This document shows positions 1 through 5,265 of a DNA stretch of 5,265 nt, piece after piece. The stretch comes from JADJPL01 sp964607915. GTDB taxonomy: Bacteria > Bacteroidota > Bacteroidia > Chitinophagales > Saprospiraceae. The first letter of the stretch is position 1. Each line of letters opens with the position of its first letter. A program made the translations under genes and the position numbers. The stretch spans positions 1 through 5,265 of the forward strand of contig CAZSMU010000200.1 of assembly GCA_964607915.1 (NCBI GenBank), read 5' to 3'. The notes below the pieces were generated by a model. That model worked only from the letters and a program-made list of their open reading frames with translations. It had not been told where the DNA came from and did no database searches.

Positions 1-93
1 CGTTCTGTACAACCTGTCCTCTCACAAAGATACTTAAATATAGACATGGGGTTGTAGAAAAAGTCTCCTCGCTAACCTCGCGCAACAAGTCTA

Positions 94-271
94 GTGATGA
101 AGAACCTAAAAAAGAGCAAGTTTAGCAAAACGGAACGGCTGGCGATATTGGCCAAGGTAGATTCCGGAACGGGTATCGATGAGATTTTGCCGGGAACACC
201 AGGTCCGTGCGGCGACCCAATACAAATGGCGCAAGGAACAAGCCGACATGCAGGACGAGACCAAACGGTAG
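94..271 (+). pseudogene. Frameshifted remnant of an IS3-type transposase OrfA (helix-turn-helix subunit)
   Basis: The first frame (94-186) reads as the N-terminus of an IS3/IS911-type OrfA: a lysine-rich start, then FSKTERLAILAKVDSG, the usual opening of these small DNA-binding transposase subunits. After the codons for DEI the frame departs from the family pattern. Skipping one T in the TTTT run at 185-188 restores it: 188-268 then encodes CREHQ...ATQYKWRKEQAD, matching the second half of the helix-turn-helix and its YKWR signature. The restored frame stops at TAG 269-271 after about 58 residues, short of the roughly 90-100 usual for OrfA, with no leucine-zipper tail and no OrfB (DDE integrase) afterwards. 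It is therefore doubly damaged: a +1 frameshift and a 3' truncation. The start could be GTG 94 or ATG 97. Family-level assignment rests on pattern recognition. A sequencing error in the T run could explain the frameshift but not the missing remainder. Confidence 0.72.
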
Positions 272-369
272 ATTAAAAGGGAGTAGATTTTCTCAAACTT
301 TTTCCCTCTAATATCGTTAAGTTTATGTTCATTTGCATCAAATTAGAATCAATCCAAATAAACACCGTC
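272..369 (+). promoter_or_regulatory. AT-rich spacer before iscS, probable promoter region
   Basis: This stretch is clearly richer in A and T than the genes beside it and separates the transposase remnant from iscS, so the promoter of the isc cluster most likely lies here. TAAGTTTA at 318-325 fits five of the six defined positions of the Bacteroidota -7 element (TAnnTTTG), and TTCATTTG at 328-335 is a second partial match. Neither has a convincing -33 TTTG at normal spacing, so no exact promoter is claimed. No IscR-type operator was recognised. The bases just before the iscS ATG are A-rich without a Shine-Dalgarno sequence, which is normal in this phylum. Confidence 0.35.
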
Positions 370-1596
370 ATGACAAAGGATACCAAGAGGGTTTACCTCG
401 ACAACAACGCCACCACGCCCACCGACCCAAGGGTTGTAGAAGCGATGCTGCCGTATTTTTATCAGATGCCGGGCAACGCTGCCAGCCGCAACCACCCCTT
501 CGGATGGGAAGCAGAGGAGGGGGTGGACTATGCGCGCGAACAAGTCGCCCAACTGATTGAGGTGGATCCCAAAGAGATCATCTTCACCTCCGGCGCCACA
601 GAGTCCGATAACCTCGCCATCAAAGGGGTGTTCGAGATGTACCGCAGCAAGGGCAACCACATCATCACCGTCAAAACGGAACACAAAGCGGTGCTCGACA
701 CCTGCCATAAGCTCGAAAAAGAAGGTGCTGAAGTAACTTACCTCGATGTAGCCGCCGACGGTATGATCGACCTCGCCCAACTGGAAGCTGCCATCAAACC
801 CTCTACCATTCTGGTATCGGTCATGTGGGCTAATAACGAAACCGGCGTCATCCAGCGCATGAAGGAAATCGGGGATATCTGTGCCCGCCATGGTGTCCTC
901 TTTATGAGCGATGCCACCCAGGCCGTCGGAAAAATCCCTGTACACCCCAAAGAAGTAGGGGTACACCTCATGGCGTTCACCTCGCACAAAATGTATGGCC
1001 CCAAGGGAGTAGGTGCCCTTTACGTAAGCCGCAAGTCGCCCCGGGTAAAGGTGACGGCGCAGATGGATGGCGGCGGCCACGAACGGGGTATGCGTTCCGG
1101 AACCCTCAACGTACCGGGCATCGTAGGCTTCGGCAAAGCGGCTGAAATCGCACGCAAAGAAATGGCCCAGGACGCAGAGCGGCTAAGCAAGCTGCGCGAC
1201 AAATTGGAGGCTGCCTTCGTCAACTCCCTCGAAGAGGTATATGTCAACGGCAATCGCGAGCACCGCATGCCGCACGTGACCAACATCTCCTTCAAACACG
1301 TCGAAGGCGAAGGCCTCATGATGACCTTTAACCAGAATATCGCGCTGTCTTCCGGCTCTGCCTGTACCTCGGCTTCGTTAGAGCCCTCCTACGTGTTGGT
1401 AGCCCTCGGCCTGGGCGATGACCTGGCCCACTCCTCCCTGCGCTTCAGCCTCGGCCGCTTCACGACCGAGGAGGATGTGGACTATACCATCGAACGCATC
1501 GCCAACGGGGTGAACCACATGCGCGACCTCAGCCCCATCTGGGAGATGTACAAAGAAGGCGTGGACCTCAACTCCGTAGAGTGGAGCGAACACTAA
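370..1596 (+). CDS. iscS: Cysteine desulfurase IscS
   Basis: This PLP-dependent, cytoplasmic, homodimeric enzyme converts L-cysteine to L-alanine and carries the sulfur as a persulfide to IscU and other acceptors. The 408-residue product has the usual IscS length (E. coli 404). Visible landmarks are the N-terminal YLDNNATTP (9-17), TSGATESDN of the cofactor phosphate site (73-81), His105 in EHK, ANNETG (154-159), Asp181 and Gln184 in SDATQAVGK, the PLP-binding Lys207 in TSHKMYGPKG, and the persulfide Cys332 in SSGSACTSASLEPS, the long active-site loop typical of IscS rather than SufS. The C-terminus SPIWEMYKEGVDLNSVEW is the classic IscS tail that docks IscU. ATG 370 is preferred because MTKDTKRVYLDNNATTP aligns with family starts; an in-frame ATG at 325 would add 15 atypical residues and lies in the likely promoter region. 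It heads iscS-iscU-iscA, with iscU 45 bases downstream. Confidence 0.97.
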   Translation: MTKDTKRVYLDNNATTPTDPRVVEAMLPYFYQMPGNAASRNHPFGWEAEEGVDYAREQVAQLIEVDPKEIIFTSGATESDNLAIKGVFEMYRSKGNHIITVKTEHKAVLDTCHKLEKEGAEVTYLDVAADGMIDLAQLEAAIKPSTILVSVMWANNETGVIQRMKEIGDICARHGVLFMSDATQAVGKIPVHPKEVGVHLMAFTSHKMYGPKGVGALYVSRKSPRVKVTAQMDGGGHERGMRSGTLNVPGIVGFGKAAEIARKEMAQDAERLSKLRDKLEAAFVNSLEEVYVNGNREHRMPHVTNISFKHVEGEGLMMTFNQNIALSSGSACTSASLEPSYVLVALGLGDDLAHSSLRFSLGRFTTEEDVDYTIERIANGVNHMRDLSPIWEMYKEGVDLNSVEWSEH

Positions 1597-1641
1597 AAAT
1601 TGACGAAACGCTTGTTTTTCAAACTATAAAACACCCTTATT

Positions 1642-2058
1642 ATGGCTTATTCCGATAAAGTAATCGACCACTTCACCAACCCGCGCAACGTGGGCACCCT
1701 GGATAAAAGCGATAAAAACGTAGGCACTGGCCTGGTCGGCGCACCCGAATGCGGCGATGTGATGCGCCTCCAAATCCAGGTGGATCCCAACACCCACACG
1801 ATCGTGGATGCGAAGTTCAAAACCTTCGGCTGTGGCTCTGCTATCGCTTCTTCTTCCCTGGCCACCGAGTGGCTCAAGGGAAAGACCGTGGACCAAGCGC
1901 TGTCTATTGACAATATGGACATCGTGGAAGAGCTGGCCCTCCCGCCCGTAAAAATCCACTGCTCCGTGCTTGCAGAAGACGCCATCCGCAGCGCTATCGC
2001 CGATTACCAGACCAAAAACGGCATAGAGGTAACGGCAAAAGCTGGTGCGGCCCACTAA
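1642..2058 (+). CDS. iscU: Iron-sulfur cluster assembly scaffold IscU
   Basis: IscU is the cytoplasmic scaffold on which sulfur from IscS and iron are assembled into a [2Fe-2S] cluster before transfer. The 138-residue protein starts MAYSDKVIDHFTNPRNVG, the standard IscU opening, which fixes the start at ATG 1642. All cluster ligands are present: Cys37 and Asp39 in GAPECGDVM, Cys64 in FKTFGCGSAIASSS, and His106 and Cys107 in KIHCSVLAEDAI. LPPVK at 100-104 is the peptide recognised by the Hsp70 chaperone HscA, implying that HscA/HscB exist elsewhere in the genome. Length is close to the usual 128 residues, with a slightly longer alanine-rich tail. The single-domain layout and LPPVK argue against SufU or NifU. 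It lies between iscS and iscA in one direction and is probably co-transcribed. The AT-rich 45-base gap before it has no Shine-Dalgarno sequence. Confidence 0.97.
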   Translation: MAYSDKVIDHFTNPRNVGTLDKSDKNVGTGLVGAPECGDVMRLQIQVDPNTHTIVDAKFKTFGCGSAIASSSLATEWLKGKTVDQALSIDNMDIVEELALPPVKIHCSVLAEDAIRSAIADYQTKNGIEVTAKAGAAH

Positions 2059-2063
2059 GGAGG
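2057..2063 (+). promoter_or_regulatory. Shine-Dalgarno-like AAGGAGG overlapping the iscU stop
   Basis: AAGGAGG begins inside the TAA stop codon of iscU. It is a strong match to the anti-Shine-Dalgarno sequence, yet it lies 16 bases before the micro-ORF ATG at 2080 and 36 bases before the iscA ATG at 2100. Both distances are longer than the usual 5-9 bases. It could load ribosomes for the micro-ORF and so couple translation of iscA, or it may be chance. Bacteroidota often do not rely on Shine-Dalgarno pairing, which lowers confidence. Confidence 0.3.
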
Positions 2064-2079
2064 AAAGAATTTTCCAATC

Positions 2080-2103
2080 ATGTACAAGCCTGTCAGACTA
2101 TGA
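2080..2103 (+). other. Seven-codon micro-ORF overlapping the iscA start (ATGA)
   Basis: ATG at 2080 opens a seven-codon frame, MYKPVRL, ending in TGA at 2101-2103. That stop overlaps the iscA ATG (2100-2102) in an ATGA arrangement, the geometry of translational coupling by reinitiation. The frame is not that of iscA, so it is not an N-terminal extension. Whether it is translated cannot be seen from sequence; a frame this short could arise by chance. Confidence 0.25.
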
Positions 2104-2426
2104 TCTTTGTGGCAGAAAGCGCAAAGGAACGCATCGAAGAAATCCGCTCCCAGCAACATTTTGGGGCTGATTTCTTCGTGCGCGTCAGCGTCACCAGCGG
2201 TGGTTGCTCCGGGTTGACGTACCAAATGGATTTCGACAACGAAAACCGTCCGAACGACCAGGTCTTTGAAGACAATGGCGTCAAAGTTGTGACCGACCTG
2301 AAGAGCTTCCTCTACCTCTTCAATACGACCCTGGAATTTTCCGGTGGCCTGGAGGGCAAGGGTTTCTTTTTCAACAACCCCAATGCAGCGCGCACCTGCG
2401 GCTGCGGAGAGAGTTTCGCTGTCTGA
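2100..2426 (+). CDS. iscA: A-type iron-sulfur carrier protein IscA (HesB/IscA family)
   Basis: A-type carriers bind iron or Fe-S clusters and hand them to apo-enzymes, acting after the IscU scaffold; they are needed especially for [4Fe-4S] proteins. The 108-residue product matches the usual length (E. coli IscA 107). The three invariant cysteines are present: Cys36 in SGGCSGLTY, and Cys100 and Cys102 in the C-terminal RTCGCGESF. The start MIFVAESAKERIEEI aligns with typical family openings (MI-x-hydrophobic-x-x-SAKERI), so ATG 2100 is the start. FNNPNAARTCGCG is also characteristic. It lies 41 bases after iscU in the same direction, which favours the name iscA over sufA or erpA; sequence alone separates these subfamilies poorly. 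It ends 33 bases before the convergent end of rnr, with no strong terminator hairpin between them. Confidence 0.93.
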   Translation: MIFVAESAKERIEEIRSQQHFGADFFVRVSVTSGGCSGLTYQMDFDNENRPNDQVFEDNGVKVVTDLKSFLYLFNTTLEFSGGLEGKGFFFNNPNAARTCGCGESFAV

Positions 2427-2459
2427 TTCGACGCTGCTCTTTTCTCCTAAAAGTCTATT

Positions 2460-4655
2460 CTAAGAACCACCATTTCCCGCCGGGTGTGCCTGGGGTGCCC
2501 AGGCCATATCAATACGCCGGCGTTCCAGGTCGGTGCGCACGATGCGCACCAGGATTTCGTCGCCGATGCGGTATTGGGCACCGGAATAGACCCCGCGCAT
2601 CCGCAGGCGCGAGCCGTCGAGTTCGAAGGGCTCGCGGAAGGTTTCAAAGTTCACCATGCCCTCGCAGTGGCTGTCTTTCAGCTCTACGAAGACCCCCCGG
2701 TCAGAGAAGCCCGCAATAAAGCCGGGGAATATCTGTCCGACGTGTTTCGACATGAACTCGGCCTGCTTGTACTTGATAGACTCCCGTTCAGCTTCCATTG
2801 CGCTGCGCTCCATTTTGGAAATATGCTTGCACTGCTCTTCGAGCCGCGTTTTGTTGCGGCGGCGGGCAGGGCCGGCCAGGTGTTCTTCCAGGATGCGGTG
2901 CGCCCATACGTCAGAGTAGCGGCGTATAGGGGAGGTAAAGTGCGTATAGTACTCAAATGCGAGGCCGTAGTGGCCGATATTTTCCGTTGAATACGCTGCT
3001 TTGGCCATGGTTCGGATGGCGATGGGCTCCAGGATGCGCAGCGCTTGGTTTTGTTCCGCCATTTCCGCCAGTTTGTTGTAGGAACGGGCGATGTGCATAG
3101 GCGTGCTGATGTCCATCTGCACGCCGAGTTCGCGGGCGAAGCGAGCCAGGTCTTCTACCTTTTCCAGATTGGGTTCGTCGTGTATGCGATAGACAAAGGG
3201 GATTTCCTCTTCTTCCGTCTTGCCTTTGGCGGCGATGAAGGTCGCTACTTCCCGGTTGGCGAGGAGCATGAAGTCTTCAATCAGGGTATGGGCGTCTTTT
3301 CGCTCTTTGACATACACTTCTACGGGGGCTCCTTCCTCGTCGAGGATGAAGCGCACTTCTTCGGTTTCAAAAGAGATAGCGCCTTTTTTAAAGCGGTTCT
3401 CCCGCATCTTTTTGGCGATGCGGTTGAGTACGGCCAGCTCGGCGGCGAAGTCGCCGGTTTCTTGTTCGAGTACTTCCTGTGCCTCTTCGTAGGTGAAGCG
3501 CCGATTGGAGTGGATAATCGTTTTCCCGAACCAGCGGCCCACCAGTTTATCGTGCCGGTCAAATTCGAAGAGGGCGGAGAAGGTAAGTTTATCTTCGTGG
3601 GGACGCAGGGAGCAGAGTTCGTTCGACAATCGCTCGGGCAGCATGGGGAGCACGCGGTCCACCAGGTACACCGAGGTGGAGCGCAGGTAGGCCTCCTTGT
3701 CCAGGGCAGAGCCCTCTTTCACGTAATGGCTGACGTCGGCGATGTGTACCCCCACCTCGAGGTGGCCGTTCTCCAGGGTTTGGAACGACAGCGCGTCGTC
3801 GAAATCGCGAGCGTTTTCGGGGTCTATGGTGAAGGTCGTGACCCCGCGCATATCGCGGCGGCGGGCTATTTCTTCCTCTGGTATGCTGTCGGGCAGCACG
3901 CGGGACTCGTCCAGCACCTCATCCGGGAAAAACAGGTTAAAGCCATTGTTGATGAGGATGGACTTCATCTCGATATCGTGGCTGCCCGCCTTGCCCAGCA
4001 CATATACGATGCTGCCCGTGGGGTTTTGGTACGTTCCGCTCGTCCACTGTTCGATGCGGACGACTACTTTGTCGCCGTCGGCGGCATGCAAAGCCCCACC
4101 GGGCCGCACGATGATATCCAGCGGCATGAGGGTGTCGGGGGCGACGATGGCGTATCCTGGATACTGCCAAAACGTGCCGATGAACTGTTCGCGGGCGCGC
4201 TGTAGGACTTCGACGACTTCCCCTTCGAGACGGCGGCGGCCGCGCAGCGACCAGGTGCGCAGGCGAACCCGGTCGCCGTGCAGAGCCGTGCGCATATTGG
4301 AAGCGGCCACAAAGACATCTTCTTCCTGGCCTTCGACCACGACATAGGCGGCGCCGCTGCGGGTCATATCCACGACACCTTCGCATTCCGCTTTCCGGGC
4401 ACCGGGGGCGGGGCTGGAGGCCAGGCCGCGGGCAAGTTGGTATTTGAAATCATCCAAGGCCACCAGGAATTTCTCCTCGGCCAGTTGCTGGAGGGCGTGT
4501 TGTACGGAGTCTTTGTTGTTGTCGCTGCGGAGTCGCATCTCGACCTGTCTGGGGTTGAGTCGTTTTCGGGGTTCTTCGCGGAATAGCTTGAGGATTTCCT
4601 TTTTGAGTTCTTTAGCGCTCAGTTTGTTGGATTTTTCTTTTTTTTTCTTTTTCAT
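2460..4655 (-). CDS. rnr: Ribonuclease R (RNB/VacB-type 3'-5' exoribonuclease)
   Basis: RNase R is a processive, Mg-dependent hydrolytic exoribonuclease that degrades structured RNA from the 3' end and acts in mRNA decay and rRNA quality control in the cytoplasm. The 731-residue protein shows the full family order: a lysine-rich N-terminus (1-20), a winged-helix-like segment (about 12-75), two cold-shock domains (about 90-150 and 155-220), the RNB catalytic domain (about 265-592) and an S1 domain (about 638-717, from HVGQIFPGFIAGFSDRGVFV). The catalytic aspartates are intact as Asp278, Asp284, Asp286 and Asp287 in TIDPENARDFDDALS, and HFTSPIRRYSDVWAHR (572-587) is the second RNB signature. 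ATG 4655 was chosen because MKKKKKEKSNK is a typical basic start; an in-frame ATG at 4796 would add 47 atypical residues overlapping the upstream gene in another frame. It lacks the long basic C-terminal tail of E. coli RNase R (813 residues). It is probably co-transcribed with the gene ending 29 bases upstream. Confidence 0.96.
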   Translation of the reverse strand: MKKKKKEKSNKLSAKELKKEILKLFREEPRKRLNPRQVEMRLRSDNNKDSVQHALQQLAEEKFLVALDDFKYQLARGLASSPAPGARKAECEGVVDMTRSGAAYVVVEGQEEDVFVAASNMRTALHGDRVRLRTWSLRGRRRLEGEVVEVLQRAREQFIGTFWQYPGYAIVAPDTLMPLDIIVRPGGALHAADGDKVVVRIEQWTSGTYQNPTGSIVYVLGKAGSHDIEMKSILINNGFNLFFPDEVLDESRVLPDSIPEEEIARRRDMRGVTTFTIDPENARDFDDALSFQTLENGHLEVGVHIADVSHYVKEGSALDKEAYLRSTSVYLVDRVLPMLPERLSNELCSLRPHEDKLTFSALFEFDRHDKLVGRWFGKTIIHSNRRFTYEEAQEVLEQETGDFAAELAVLNRIAKKMRENRFKKGAISFETEEVRFILDEEGAPVEVYVKERKDAHTLIEDFMLLANREVATFIAAKGKTEEEEIPFVYRIHDEPNLEKVEDLARFARELGVQMDISTPMHIARSYNKLAEMAEQNQALRILEPIAIRTMAKAAYSTENIGHYGLAFEYYTHFTSPIRRYSDVWAHRILEEHLAGPARRRNKTRLEEQCKHISKMERSAMEAERESIKYKQAEFMSKHVGQIFPGFIAGFSDRGVFVELKDSHCEGMVNFETFREPFELDGSRLRMRGVYSGAQYRIGDEILVRIVRTDLERRRIDMAWAPQAHPAGNGGS

Positions 4656-4684
4656 ATAGTTGGTAATAAAGGGCCCGAGGAGGG

Positions 4685-5158
4685 TCAAAAAACGATGTGG
4701 CCTTCGGGCAGCAGCTCCATGCTGGTTTTTGTGCTCGCGGACGCATCGTACCATCCTCCGTCCGATTGCCGGCCCGACACGACGAGGATTTCCCAATCTT
4801 CGTCAATAGTAGCTACTGATTGCCATAATTCGTTTTCCCGTGAAAAAGTTCCCGCCAGTGTTTTCCGATCGATAAAATGCCCGTTGCTGTCGAGGGTGAG
4901 GAGAATGAACTGGTACTTCATCAGGCTGGCGCGCCAATAGACGAGGGCGTGGAAATCTTTGGTCGCGGGGATGCGGAAGCAGGGTACGAACTCCGTGAAC
5001 TCATCCGGTGCTTCCTCTTCGAAGGGCAGTACGAAGTGCTCGAGCAGCTCCTGGTCGACCAGGCCATTTTCCTGGCTGAAAACCCGTGCCGCTTCATCGG
5101 TGAGGGTGACGGGAAGGGCTACTTCGGGAAAAATGTCGAGAAAGCGTTTCAGGCTCAT
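4685..5158 (-). CDS. Conserved-looking protein of unknown function, upstream of rnr
   Basis: I do not recognise a named family for this 157-residue protein. It has no signal peptide, membrane segment or metal-binding motif, so it is probably cytoplasmic. The N-terminal part (1-60) is acidic and begins MSLKRFLDIFPEVALPVTL, with an EEEAPDEFTEF cluster at 47-57. The C-terminal part (about 66-130) alternates hydrophobic residues like beta strands: FHALVYW, YQFILLTLDSNGHFIDRKTL, SVATIDEDWEILVV. The L-T-x-D-x-x-G-x-x-I-D ... ATID-D pattern resembles one I associate with several uncharacterised Bacteroidota proteins. The start at 5158 is preferred over the in-frame ATG at 5212 because the extra 18 residues look non-coding and would overlap the start of the plus-strand frame at 5189. 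Its stop lies 29 bases before the rnr start on the same strand, suggesting an operon and perhaps a linked role, though this is inference. No Shine-Dalgarno sequence is seen. Confidence 0.75.
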   Translation of the reverse strand: MSLKRFLDIFPEVALPVTLTDEAARVFSQENGLVDQELLEHFVLPFEEEAPDEFTEFVPCFRIPATKDFHALVYWRASLMKYQFILLTLDSNGHFIDRKTLAGTFSRENELWQSVATIDEDWEILVVSGRQSDGGWYDASASTKTSMELLPEGHIVF

Positions 5159-5188
5159 TGCAATACCATTGGTTAGGGCGTGTTCAGG

Positions 5189-5265
5189 ATGAGAACACTG
5201 GAAGGAAAGCATTGGTTGTACCTGGCGGGATGGGCACTACTCGCCAGAGGGGTTGCGAGCGTCAG
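5189..5265 (+). CDS. Possible start of a membrane protein gene, cut by the window edge
   Basis: From ATG 5189 a frame stays open for 25 codons to the window end. It reads MRTLEGKHWLYLAGWALLAR followed by GVASV: a short charged start, then an aromatic and aliphatic stretch (residues 9-25) that could be a first transmembrane helix or a signal sequence. It diverges from the minus-strand gene starting at 5158, leaving only 30 bases between the starts, so its promoter would have to lie within or close to that gene. The fragment is too short to identify a family, and a chance open frame cannot be excluded. Confidence 0.4.
   Translation, partial: MRTLEGKHWLYLAGWALLARGVASV

Noticed and set aside
1..125. 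Frames open to the left edge (plus frames ending at 37 and 125, and an opposing minus frame) as ends of a neighbouring gene
   Set aside because: All are at most about 40 codons, show no recognisable protein sequence, and one overlaps the transposase remnant; nothing favours any of them.
325..369. Upstream in-frame ATG giving IscS 15 extra residues
   Set aside because: The extra residues (MFICIKLESIQINTV) are not typical of IscS, lie in AT-rich promoter-like sequence, and the family pattern begins at the ATG at 370.
349..1080. 243-codon minus-strand frame opposite iscS
   Set aside because: It is a shadow of iscS, which has full-length homology and all active-site residues; the antisense translation is low in sense and matches no family I know.
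1600..1630. TTGACG and TATAAA, 19 bases apart, as an internal promoter before iscU
   Set aside because: The spacing and the sigma-70 style consensus are not those of Bacteroidota, and a 45-base AT-rich gap easily gives such matches; co-transcription from iscS is simpler.
1624..2055. 143-codon minus-strand frame opposite iscU
   Set aside because: It mirrors iscU almost exactly, which is the unmistakable gene; no independent evidence of coding.
2439..2453. Hairpin CTTTT-CTCCT-AAAAG between iscA and rnr as a bidirectional terminator
   Set aside because: The stem is only five pairs, four of them A-T, and no T tract follows on either strand, so it is not a credible intrinsic terminator.
3045..4205. 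386-codon open frame on the plus strand, antisense to rnr
   Set aside because: It lies wholly opposite the catalytic and cold-shock regions of RNase R, whose motifs are intact. Its translation has no recognisable domain, and long antisense frames are common opposite GC-rich genes.
4656..4796. 47-residue N-terminal extension of RNase R
   Set aside because: It would overlap the end of the upstream gene in a different frame and has no family resemblance; MKKKKKEKSNK at 4655 is the natural start.

Overview
The window reads as chromosome from a member of the Bacteroidota, most likely a moderately GC-rich lineage such as the Saprospiria. This is inferred from the protein style, from AT-rich translation starts without Shine-Dalgarno sequences ahead of iscS and iscU, and from an uncharacterised protein with a sequence style common in that phylum. 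No rRNA or other phylogenetic marker is present, so the assignment is tentative.

Layout, left to right. Positions 1-93 hold no recognisable gene. Positions 94-271 carry a broken remnant of an IS3-type transposase OrfA (helix-turn-helix subunit), frameshifted by one extra T. An AT-rich spacer (272-369) leads into three plus-strand genes of a compact iron-sulfur assembly cluster: iscS (cysteine desulfurase), iscU (scaffold) and iscA (A-type carrier), separated by 45 and 41 bases. The minus strand then holds, convergent to iscA, the gene for ribonuclease R (rnr, 2460-4655). Upstream of rnr, 29 bases away and in the same direction, lies a 157-residue protein of unknown function (4685-5158). At the right edge a plus-strand reading frame with a hydrophobic N-terminus begins at 5189 and runs off the window; it may be a membrane protein.

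How the genes work together. IscS takes sulfur from cysteine and passes it as persulfide to IscU, where a nascent Fe-S cluster forms; IscA is a carrier or iron/cluster donor to target proteins. All catalytic and ligand residues of the three proteins are intact. The regulator IscR, the chaperones HscA/HscB and ferredoxin are not in this window, although IscU keeps the LPPVK peptide that HscA recognises. RNase R, a processive 3'-5' exoribonuclease with an intact active site, is an unrelated housekeeping function that probably shares a transcript with the unknown gene before it.

No clearly novel system is visible. The points most worth a second look are the transposase remnant abutting the isc cluster, the reduced isc gene set, the micro-ORF that overlaps the iscA start, the A9 tract at the start of rnr, and the unknown gene coupled to rnr.
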